Assembly (NCBI GenBank): GCA_002421845.1
Contig: DISL01000030.1
Coordinates: 1 to 49,844 of the forward strand
DNA: 49,844 nt
Direction: 5' to 3'
DNA from: Epsilonproteobacteria bacterium UBA6211
Lineage (GTDB): Bacteria > Campylobacterota > Campylobacteria > Campylobacterales > Arcobacteraceae
This document shows positions 44,101-49,844 of this stretch, piece after piece; position 1 is the stretch's first letter; each line of letters starts with the position of its first letter. The notes below the pieces were generated by a model. The model did no database searches and was not told where the DNA came from. It saw nothing but the letters and a program-made list of their open reading frames with translations. Made by a program: the position numbers and the translations under genes.

Positions 44101-47100
44101 GTACTGTTGTAAATTTTGAAAATATTCAAGGTTCACAAAATGCTGATATTTTGATAGGTAGCGATATAGCAAACGTCATAAGAGGCGGTGATGGAAACGA
44201 TATAATTTACGGCGGTAGAGGTTCAAATTTCTTATATGGTGATGCCGGAGCCGATAAATTTATTATGGGTGGTTTCTTTGGAAGCGGTAATGACTATGTA
44301 AATCAAGTAGATGGAGGAAGTGGAGCCGATATACTTGATTATAGTAGAGTTACAACAGGTGCTATTAGTGTGACACTTGATGGTGAAGAATTTTCTACTG
44401 TAAGTATTTATAGTGATGATGCAAGGTCTTCTATTATAACTAATACCTATGATTTAGTAAAAAATATTAGAAATGTAGTCGGTACAAGCGGTAATGATTC
44501 TATAAAAGGTGACGGTAGCTCAAACGTACTAGACGGTGGTGCAGGTGATGATATACTAGACGGTGGTGCAGGTGACGATAGCTTGATAGGCGGAGCAGGA
44601 GATGATACACTTATAAGCGTAAGCGGTAATAATACCCTTGACGGTGGGACGCATAATAGTGGTGGAGACTGGGTATATTATAATCAAAAACTTGTAGCAC
44701 TTAATCTAAATATGAATGATATTGACGGTAGTGGATATGCTACTGCAAATTTTGGCTCAGAGTCTGATAAACTAATAAGAATAGAAAATATCAGAGGTAC
44801 TATACAAGCTGACTTTATAGGTGGAAATGAGCAAAATAATACTTTAGATGCTTTTATGGGTGATGGAAATATACTTATAGGAAGTAGCGGCGATGACGTA
44901 TTGCTCGGAAGTACGAACGGTAACGATACTTTTAGAGCAGGTATTTTACAAGCAAATGGGAGTTTGATAGACGGCAATGACGGTAATGACACTATAGACG
45001 GTAGATTTGGTACAAATAATACCGTAGATTATAGTGCTTATGCGAGTGGAAGAACTATATCTATAGATATGGGTGCATTAAACGGTACAGATTATTCTAC
45101 TGTAACCGTAAGCGACGGTACAACCGATAAAATAAAAAATATCCAAAATATCACAGGTGGAGCCGGAAATGATATAATCATAGGCGATGCACAGAATAAT
45201 ATCTTATCAGGTGGAGCCGGAAATGATACTATAAAAGGTGTTGACGGTACAAATCAGCTTTTAGGCGGTGCCGGAAATGATACTATTTATAGTGGTTTAG
45301 GTGATGATGTTATAAATGGTGGAGCTGATAACGATACGGTTAGTTTTGAAGATGCAACAGGAAATATCACTGTTGATTTGGCTACTACAACAGCACAGAT
45401 TATCGGTGGCGGTATGGGAACTGATACTATTACAAGTGTAGAAAATGTTATAGGTTCTAGTAATGATGATAGTATTACAGGAAATAGTGGTATTAATACT
45501 CTTATCGGTGGAGCCGGAGATGATAAATTTGTAGCTACAAATGGAAGTGATACCTATTACGGTGGAACATTTAACGGTACGACTCATACTGTTGCAGTTG
45601 GTGAATATAATAGAGTAGATTATGCTAATGTTGCAAAAGTTTATGTGGATTTAAGTGCTACAACAACAGATGCAAACGGTAATGTATATGCCGAGGCTTT
45701 GAAATCAAACAGTTTTGCAAATGATGGATTTGCATCTAATATTGAGTCAACTGATAGACTATATGGAATAATAAACTTAAAAGGTAGTAGTAGTTACGAT
45801 ACTTTGATAGGTGACTCACAGGGCAATAAACTAGAAGGTATGGCAGGTGATGATATACTAGAAGGTAAAGGTGGAGATGATGTTCTAATAGGTGGAACAG
45901 GAAATGATACTTTTGTCGCAACTGCATATAATGACGGAGCAGATGATATAGACGGTGGAGCAGATAGTGATACTATAGATTATAGTGCACTCGGTGCTTC
46001 CAATGCTATTACGGTGACGTTAGCAGGTGCCGATACATATGCTACCGTAACTGTTACAGGCGGTGATAACGATAAGGTTAAAAATATAGAAAATGTTATC
46101 GGTACCGCAGGAAATGATATAATCACAGGTAACAGTGATAACAATAGGTTAGAAGGTAGAGACGGTAATGACATCATCAAAGGAGTTGCAGGAAACAACG
46201 AACTTTATGGTGGAACAGGAAATGATACTATATATAGTGGTACCGGCAATGACTCTATAGATGGTGGAACCGGTGAAAATACCGTACATTATGGAGAAGC
46301 TACAAGTGGAGTAACTGTTGATTTATCAAGTTCATCAGCTCAAACTGTCGGTGGCGGTATGGGGATTGACACGTTAGTGGATATTCAAAACATTGTAGGT
46401 TCAGCGTATGATGATTTGTTTTACACTGATTATACAAAATCAAATAAATTTGACGGTGGAGCAAATACAAGTATTGTAAACGGTGATACCGTAAGCTATG
46501 CAAATCTAAAAGCAGATTTAGATGGCTCTAATTATACCGGAGAATCTGCATTTGACAATATCTTTATGGATTTGGGCAATATAAGTGGCGGTTACGCAAG
46601 TGTAGATATTAGAGATAATGACGGTAGCAATAATATAAGACTTGTAGCAACGGATTATCTAAGAAATATCAAAAATATAATTTCAAGTAGCGGTAACGAT
46701 ACTCTTTATGGAGATAGTGGAGCAAACACACTAAAAGGTGGACTTGGTGATGATACACTTATGGGTAGAGGCGGAAATGACTACCTTGACGGTGAAGGCG
46801 GTAATAATACTGTTAGCTATTCGTATGTCTCTACGTCAAGCGGTGTTATTGTTGATTTAAAATTAGGCACCGGAGTCGTAGCAATAGGTGATGAAGATAC
46901 GTTGGTAAATATCCAAAACGTAATAGGAACCAATAATTCAGACCTTATAAAAATGGGTACAGTGGCAGGTGCATTGGAGAGTGTAGCCAATAATATCAAC
47001 GGTGGAGCAGGTATAGATACCGTAAGCTATGAATATTATACCGCGAACTTGACTATCAATCTTGGAGCAGGTGCAGTTGCAACCGGTGATAATGATGTAC

Positions 47101-49844
47101 TCACTTCCATAGAAAATGCAATAGGCGGTAGCGGTGATGATACTTTTGTATCAAATACAGCAGTTTCTAATAGTTTTGATGGTGGCATAGGAAGTGATAC
47201 GGCTGATTATTCACATCTTACAAATAGTGCAAACAATATACTAGTTACGTTAAACGGTAGCTCTTTGGTAACTGTTACCATAGCAGGACTTGAAGATGAT
47301 ACTATCAAAAATATAGAAAATGTTACCGGTGGAGCCGGTAATGATACTATTGTTGGCGATGCTAATAACAACACTCTTAGCGGTGGAGCAGGTAATGACG
47401 TAATCAAAGGTAAATTAGGTAATAACTCATTATACGGCGGTGCTGATAATGATACTATATTTAGCGGTACAGGTAATGATTATATTGATGGTGGTAGCGA
47501 GATAGATACCGTTAATTATTCTGAAGCTATAGCTGCTGTTAATGTTGATTTAAGTATAGAAACTGCACAAAATATCGGTGGCGGTATGGGTGAAGATACT
47601 TTGGTGAGTATCGAAAATGTAGTAGGTAGTAATTTTGACGATACTTTTAAATCCCATTTGAGTAGAAACAACCATTTTGACGGTTACGGTAACGGTGTAG
47701 CAGGAAATACTGTTGATTATAGTGTAGTTACAGTAGATGATGCGACACAAGATTTTGTAAGAATTGATTTAAGTGCCCATAACGGTACTATTTTTATAGA
47801 CGGTTCACAAAGTGCCGTAGATACTTATACTTTGATACATAATATTACCGGAACTGGCGGAGATGATACTATCATAGGTGATGAACTGAACAATACTATA
47901 AGAGGTGGAGCAGGAAATGATACACTAGGTGGTGGAGCAGGAAATGATTATCTAGACGGTGGTACTGGAAACAATACGGTTACTTATGCTTATAGTTCTA
48001 GTAGTATAGAGGTTGACTTTAAAATAGGGCTTGGATACGTCAATGCAGGAGACCAAGATACTTTAGTAAATATCCAAAATGCTATCGGTGGAAGTAGCGG
48101 TGATATTTTCAAAATGGCAATAGGGGATATTGAAAATACGATAGACGGTAATAATAGTAGCGGAAATCTTGTAAGCTATGAGTATTATACTGCCGGTGTA
48201 ACTGTCGATTTGGGTACAGCGTCAGCTCAAACGGTGGTAACTGGAAGCGGTGATATAGATACACTGATAAATATCCAAAATATCAAAGGTGGAGAAGGTA
48301 ACGATACGTTCCGTACAAATTTTGCAGTATCAAATCAGTTTGATGGAAATAGCGGTAATAACACTATGGATTACTCTAATGCAAATGCGAGTCAAAAGAT
48401 AGTAGTTACCCTTGACGGTGCAAATTTTAGAGATGTGACTATAGGAACGGGAACTGTAGTAGATAGTGTTAAAAATATCCAAAATGTTTACGGTGGAGCA
48501 GGTAATGATACTATTATAGGTGACGGTAATAGTAATATATTAGATGGTGGAAGCGGAAATGACTTAATACGTGGCATTGCCGGATTAAACAACCTAAGAG
48601 GCGGTGCAGGTGATGATACCGTATATGGCGGTACAGGAAACGATATAATAGACGGTGGAAGCGGAAGTGATACTATCTATGCAAATGCCGGTGATAATCT
48701 AATATACGGTGGAGATGATGGAGATACTATCGTAAGCGGTACGGGAAATGATACTATTTACGGTGGATATGTTGACGGTTCAAGCGTCCATCAAGATAAT
48801 AGCTTACAAGACTGGGTAAGTTTTGATGGTGCACTAGCTAATGTTACGATAAATCTAAATTCTGCTACGGTAGGAACGTTCGCAGGAGCTACAGGATATG
48901 CTCAAAGTGCTGCAACGGGACTTGATAGTCTTTTTGGAATAGAAAATATTATAGCGAGTGCAAACAATGATAATATCACTTTGAATGATACTATCGTAAA
49001 TACTGTATATGGTGGAGCAGGAAGTGATACAATAAAAGTAGCAAGTAGTGCATACACAGGTGGTAATACAATAGATGGTTTTGGAGTATCAGGTGTTCAA
49101 AATAGTAGTGATAGTGATACTATGGATTATAGTGAACTTGAAAATACTCAAAACATAATTGTTGATTTGAATACTACAGATGTCAATGGATATGCTACTG
49201 TTACATTTGCAGGTGGAATAAATGCCGATAAACTGAAAAATGTAGAAAATATCACGGGAACGGACGGTAATGATATACTTTACGGTAAAAGCGGTCAAAA
49301 TAATACTCTAATAGGTGGTTTGGGTGATGATACTCTTATGGGTAGAAGCGGTGATAACTATCTTGACGGAGGTGAAGGCACTACAAACAATACCGTAAGT
49401 TATGCTTATGTTGGTAGTTCTAGTAGGGTTGTAGTAAATCTTGACGAACAAACTGCAAACGTAGTAGGAAGCGGATATAGCGATGTCATAAGAAATATCC
49501 AAAACGTAATAGGCGGTGACGGTGATGATACTATAACAGGAAGTAGTCTTGTAAATACTCTTCAAGGTGGACTTGGAGCTGATACTTTTGTGATGAAAGG
49601 TAGTGCAAATGATATTATTTACGGTGGAAGTTGGAATGGTGTAGCTCACACTGATACAAATGCTCAAGATACTGTAGATTATTCAGGATATAGCAATAAA
49701 GTATTGATAAATCTTACAAACGAGACGGCAACTGTAGATGTAAATAATGACGGTTTTGACGGTGGTGACAAAATAGATGCAATTTATGGTATAGATAATG
49801 TTATAGGTACAAATCAAGCAGATACTATTTATAGCGGTAGCGGT
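35196..49844 (+). CDS. Giant RTX (hemolysin-type calcium-binding) surface protein, 3' end beyond window
   Basis: A continuous frame of 4883 codons from the ATG at 35196 (AAAGGA upstream) with no stop to the window end, so the protein is over 480 kDa. There is no Sec signal. Residues about 1-200 form a distinct N-terminal region (VAVYVRPGDQVEFNIDGLDL; GGDIVVQLPSGGLMTFVSM) reminiscent of the prefix domain of BapA-like adhesins, then a Glu/Lys helical stretch. Residues about 205-440 are a beta-rich domain. From about 455 on, GGxGxDTL-type RTX nonapeptides alternate with DxVDYS, VxVDL and IENIIG segments. Such proteins leave by type I secretion and fold on calcium outside the cell as adhesins or S-layer-like material. 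The C-terminal secretion signal and transporter are not in view. Role as adhesin is inference. Confidence 0.9.
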   Translation, partial: MSQENQTVNNPNPQTAEVLMSDKDILSYQAKKVTVKKEPVKGQNVAVYVRPGDQVEFNIDGLDLESLDYRLVGGDIVVQLPSGGLMTFVSMALMGYSDNPPGFMGMGGQTFSLGQVLSQIEEVNDLPFTSLPVEAEIQREDNVKKIVEELEETLKQVSQMVVQQEYIEEATKTKEADDALKFAEPPVEIPEVVQNDYTSDKTTSPITPNPAKVEGVLPTLTFDIDIQHVGSVDSITGSGLATTLNVTGGGGGVYANDYPSNPALSELQKQTNAEDIDYRSVNNSIANQSIITADNPTFFGETYTSRLVKLSPSQPAGFGLTVIKVSGIPSGVSIVGGTAQGGGIWLINKATDLTSGFTVNPNNGEINFAIKYETNVSADFTMKIEAESVWSIDNYDDALKATAKEPKLTTITFDKTYGVNIKEVDLNAPLSYKYTEIGGYKDGFVLATNLNDNIIRTGDINTTVIGGVTTDSIIAQSGNDSLYGGKGNDTIAPGLGNDLVDGGEGTDTVSYKQLASSNAGAGVIVDLIAGTATGSGNDTLVSIENIIGTDFRDTLYGSNGVNIIYGGLGNDTIDGRAGDDTIYGEAGNDTIKSGDGSNYLDGGIGIDTVDYSTLTDTNGVTVRLLSPDAVTLGETWGDASSAGGTDRLVSIENVIGSDYSDTFSGADNTNNTFDGRSGSDIVDYSSYTSNAINANLGEGWVIGQGTDKLINIEAIRGTDLLAFGDTIIGSVSVDNTIYGMAGNDTLKGVGGNNSLYGGSGNDLIYSGTGNDLIDGGTGTNTLSYEDVIAIGDATTTGVTVKLYDTNAQDTGKGGIDTISNIQNLIGTSKNDTLSGNLGVNTINGLGGTDTVDYSYSLNAINANLLTGLVDKGNSTPDTILNIENIIGTSEGDTIIGSNVANVLDGGAGDDYFVGNGGNNTIIGGSGSDLVDYSSASFGVKITLDNSGNGTALIGSQTDTLQAIENIKGSNYSDTIISNDTNDISNTFWGGIGNDTLGGGSGNDYLYGESGDDKIIASSGVDFIDGGSDSEIFGDTLDFSSINAKIALTLAEDGNEARVYEDGVATHRVYNIENIIASDLDSTLKGNSKNNTLTGGAGNDTLSGGAGTNYLHGGGGVNTVDYSDASNEVTVDLSKSGIQEVYTVGATTVKDVLVNIQNVIGSNHKDIITGNSASNSLYGGLGNDTLVGSSGNDTLDGGDGIDVASYASATEDLYIDLGVSGTPVSISATYGSDTFISIEGAIGGSGNDTIIGTNSSNVLIGGDGDDTLLPNGNNCNDELDIIDGGAGTDFVSFDFGGATAVTLDLADSGVQNTGKGKVQITNIENVEGGAGADKLYGNSSNNTLSGLAGNDTLVGRAGNNTLDGGADFDTADYSSVSSLNGINVNLGLATQQVQNNGYVGKDTLISIEKIIATNNADIIQGSTTRVDVDTLYFELGAGNDTIYAGSGANVIYTSRIDENGTDYTSYNNTVFSGTGSDTVYGSSGSDTFVVSATDSVSGANDTFYGISGTNTIDYSLVTDNDTNGATGGINVTLNGTNAVSIVLKDGGNTNTVQNVSHIIGTGNNDTLTGDSFNNILDGGAGDDTISGTAGNNTLSGGSGADSITGGTGVDTIYGGLGDDIVFSSTGNDTVYGGDGIDTFDLSGRTGKAFVNLAENRSRIDTNNNGDFDTDDESDVLFSIEKVIGNSSDNTLYGDSYANILDGGTAGNNSLYGAGGDDTLIGSGSGIDIAYYKPASASIYVDMTQTNQIVRDGDGGSDKLIDINEIYGSDYGDTFSGNSANNTFRGGVGNDTFYSSEGSNVHDGGADNDLFLITSKDHGVDTLIGGLGSDTVDFSGISGLTTKGLEITLNGNETVQATLNDVASHRLTGVENITGTIYNDTIRGDHNNNILSGFAGNNTLIGGGGDDTLIGGTGTDVASYETSTSGIKVDLTQINFQVTDDGLGGRDKLIGIDTIIGSDYADTFKGDIGSDTFIGGTGDDWFIGSAGNDYFEGGALSSDTVDYSAATTDLVVDINDGSKYINAQYGTDTFVNINGVVGGSGNDTLTGNSGRNTLVGGSGDDTLLGFGGKDYIDGGSGSDFVSFSYTSSDVKLDLADTAEQQYTADPNDLITMINIENIEGGSGNDTLKGNGSNNTIEGGAGNDTLSGRGGINVLNGGSGAYIDIADYSGNTDGIKVDLSNTIDATYQVYYNGVAGGKDRLIDIEEIWGSNYADTFVGSIGADTIRGGVGNDTFRGLGGNDTFYGESGDDLFISSYNDGDNTYYGGTTDEVNGDTVDYSGITDSQYKVIGDLSNSNISVYNSLDVLQKTDTIYNIENLTGGSGDDTLKGNASKNTIKGGDGNDSIFITEGGDRLFGEGGNDTFIFQSGINGTGTVIDGGTTSQTTGDTIDYSALTDKVSLRLMGSSYSGVTLGVETNHHSIANINNIIGSLGDDTIEGDIGNNILNGFDGIDTISFENAGAKVVVNIGDSDITISNAPTGNGTYTANQATGTTIGTDTITNFENIKSGSGDDTLIGSGTQNIIYGGIGQDFIFGGAGDDKLFGEEGNDTIAGGEGNDSIDGGDGIDTVSYFDADSVTVTLRGATNGTGEVMYGATTYTDKLYGIENIIGSVGNDTLQGNEGDNILNGAGGNNTVSYSGAAAGVTVDLGISTQQDTIGDGRDTLIGFDNLIGSNLGDTLRGNANSNVIKAGGGDDVIYGVGGANYLYGGLGNDTFIGKVSGSDFIDGESGNDKVDYSNLASTNYITVNLGATTSRNDENGVSQSVYQISINGGDSDYVKNISVFEGSAGNDIFTVTNGTYEFIGGSGDDTFNGTNFTGVVINGSNHTIDVSGTQGATNAYATKGDTIDYSNVADKIIVTMEAGSDPTTVRVGGDTTNHTIRNIENIYGSNSADDTITGNSSNNTIIGGGGDDVIDGGGGSDYLDGGTHTSGDTVSFSSVTGVSGISVNISSSNVTLDGTTYNANSALRNGQTSTVVNFENIQGSQNADILIGSDIANVIRGGDGNDIIYGGRGSNFLYGDAGADKFIMGGFFGSGNDYVNQVDGGSGADILDYSRVTTGAISVTLDGEEFSTVSIYSDDARSSIITNTYDLVKNIRNVVGTSGNDSIKGDGSSNVLDGGAGDDILDGGAGDDSLIGGAGDDTLISVSGNNTLDGGTHNSGGDWVYYNQKLVALNLNMNDIDGSGYATANFGSESDKLIRIENIRGTIQADFIGGNEQNNTLDAFMGDGNILIGSSGDDVLLGSTNGNDTFRAGILQANGSLIDGNDGNDTIDGRFGTNNTVDYSAYASGRTISIDMGALNGTDYSTVTVSDGTTDKIKNIQNITGGAGNDIIIGDAQNNILSGGAGNDTIKGVDGTNQLLGGAGNDTIYSGLGDDVINGGADNDTVSFEDATGNITVDLATTTAQIIGGGMGTDTITSVENVIGSSNDDSITGNSGINTLIGGAGDDKFVATNGSDTYYGGTFNGTTHTVAVGEYNRVDYANVAKVYVDLSATTTDANGNVYAEALKSNSFANDGFASNIESTDRLYGIINLKGSSSYDTLIGDSQGNKLEGMAGDDILEGKGGDDVLIGGTGNDTFVATAYNDGADDIDGGADSDTIDYSALGASNAITVTLAGADTYATVTVTGGDNDKVKNIENVIGTAGNDIITGNSDNNRLEGRDGNDIIKGVAGNNELYGGTGNDTIYSGTGNDSIDGGTGENTVHYGEATSGVTVDLSSSSAQTVGGGMGIDTLVDIQNIVGSAYDDLFYTDYTKSNKFDGGANTSIVNGDTVSYANLKADLDGSNYTGESAFDNIFMDLGNISGGYASVDIRDNDGSNNIRLVATDYLRNIKNIISSSGNDTLYGDSGANTLKGGLGDDTLMGRGGNDYLDGEGGNNTVSYSYVSTSSGVIVDLKLGTGVVAIGDEDTLVNIQNVIGTNNSDLIKMGTVAGALESVANNINGGAGIDTVSYEYYTANLTINLGAGAVATGDNDVLTSIENAIGGSGDDTFVSNTAVSNSFDGGIGSDTADYSHLTNSANNILVTLNGSSLVTVTIAGLEDDTIKNIENVTGGAGNDTIVGDANNNTLSGGAGNDVIKGKLGNNSLYGGADNDTIFSGTGNDYIDGGSEIDTVNYSEAIAAVNVDLSIETAQNIGGGMGEDTLVSIENVVGSNFDDTFKSHLSRNNHFDGYGNGVAGNTVDYSVVTVDDATQDFVRIDLSAHNGTIFIDGSQSAVDTYTLIHNITGTGGDDTIIGDELNNTIRGGAGNDTLGGGAGNDYLDGGTGNNTVTYAYSSSSIEVDFKIGLGYVNAGDQDTLVNIQNAIGGSSGDIFKMAIGDIENTIDGNNSSGNLVSYEYYTAGVTVDLGTASAQTVVTGSGDIDTLINIQNIKGGEGNDTFRTNFAVSNQFDGNSGNNTMDYSNANASQKIVVTLDGANFRDVTIGTGTVVDSVKNIQNVYGGAGNDTIIGDGNSNILDGGSGNDLIRGIAGLNNLRGGAGDDTVYGGTGNDIIDGGSGSDTIYANAGDNLIYGGDDGDTIVSGTGNDTIYGGYVDGSSVHQDNSLQDWVSFDGALANVTINLNSATVGTFAGATGYAQSAATGLDSLFGIENIIASANNDNITLNDTIVNTVYGGAGSDTIKVASSAYTGGNTIDGFGVSGVQNSSDSDTMDYSELENTQNIIVDLNTTDVNGYATVTFAGGINADKLKNVENITGTDGNDILYGKSGQNNTLIGGLGDDTLMGRSGDNYLDGGEGTTNNTVSYAYVGSSSRVVVNLDEQTANVVGSGYSDVIRNIQNVIGGDGDDTITGSSLVNTLQGGLGADTFVMKGSANDIIYGGSWNGVAHTDTNAQDTVDYSGYSNKVLINLTNETATVDVNNDGFDGGDKIDAIYGIDNVIGTNQADTIYSGSG
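36564..49844 (+). repeat. RTX beta-roll module array within the giant protein
   Basis: About 47 copies of one module were read along this stretch, averaging roughly 280 bp (93 residues). Each has, in order, one or more GGxGNDTL nonapeptides, a GxDTVDYS segment, a VxVDL strand with a Gly turn, and a DTLxxIENIIGSxxxDTL core (also IQNVIG, NIENVTG, NIENIEG). Copies diverge strongly, so it is a protein-level repeat. No exact array of the CRISPR or satellite type is present. Confidence 0.85.
46689..49844 (+). repeat. Higher-order super-repeats in the RTX array
   Basis: The YLDGxGGNNTVSYxYV segment recurs near 46782, 47949 and 49360, spaced about 1.2 and 1.4 kb. Each is followed by VVDL-type strands and IQNVIG or IQNAIGG. 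After the first two copies, VSYEYYTA, then an IEN or IQN core, (A)VSNxFDG and a VTL strand occur in the same order. GGGMGxDTL segments (near 45410, 46350, 47580) follow the same kind of spacing. This suggests recent duplication of multi-module blocks of about 390-470 residues. Confidence 0.65.

Noticed and set aside
36564..49844. CRISPR array or satellite DNA
   Set aside because: The repeats are degenerate, keep one coding frame and follow a protein motif; there are no identical repeats with unique spacers.
1..49844. tRNA or rRNA genes
   Set aside because: No cloverleaf-like sequence or rRNA segment was recognised on either strand.

Overview
The window is about 50 kb of AT-rich, tightly packed bacterial DNA. 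Several genes mark it as Campylobacterota (Epsilonproteobacteria): HobA, a very short HolB, FolP with a long N-terminal extension, and the run rppH-lysC-hobA-holB-folP. A sulfide:quinone oxidoreductase-type flavoprotein and a three-domain rhodanese suggest a sulfur-oxidising, Sulfurimonas-like lineage, but I cannot name a genus.

Layout. 1-1113 is the C-terminal part of valS, closed by a strong terminator. 1170-4975 is an AT-richer three-gene operon: a RhuM-family protein, an ABC/AAA ATPase and an HNH nuclease. The last two resemble the Septu (PtuA/PtuB) defence pair. 5310-8754 (minus) is a signalling operon: PhnD-like lipoprotein, histidine kinase, diguanylate cyclase. 8866-11535 is a divergent sulfur pair: periplasmic triple rhodanese and SQR-like flavoprotein. 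11596-20226 is mostly core genes: EI24 membrane protein, HAD phosphatase, the rppH-lysC-hobA-holB-folP operon, hemW, prmC and an M48 lipoprotein, plus an unlisted-type acidic microprotein. 19951-21818 holds an FlhB-C-like protein and a FliK-like protein.

21877-26742 is an accessory zone. It holds hepT/mntA, a tripartite hipB-hipS-hipT system with three evenly spaced operator palindromes, a helicase remnant, an inverted pair of REP-like palindromes, a TetR/SMR efflux operon with two operators, a RAYT transposase remnant and a truncated zeta-like toxin gene. 26872-30988 has rsuA, a small unknown gene, a RecD2-type helicase and a VapBC-like pair. 31072-35027 has an ABC-F ATPase, a TPR glycosyltransferase-like protein and an FkbM methyltransferase.

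From 35196 to the window end is one uninterrupted reading frame of at least 4883 codons, a giant RTX protein built from about 47 repeats of a calcium-binding beta-roll module, with longer super-repeats near the end of the window. Its C-terminus and any secretion genes lie outside. The most notable items are the RhuM/ATPase/HNH operon, HipBST with its 61-bp-spaced operators, the REP/RAYT remnants, and the giant RTX protein beside two possible modification enzymes. All identifications rest on motif recognition from the sequence; no database search was run.
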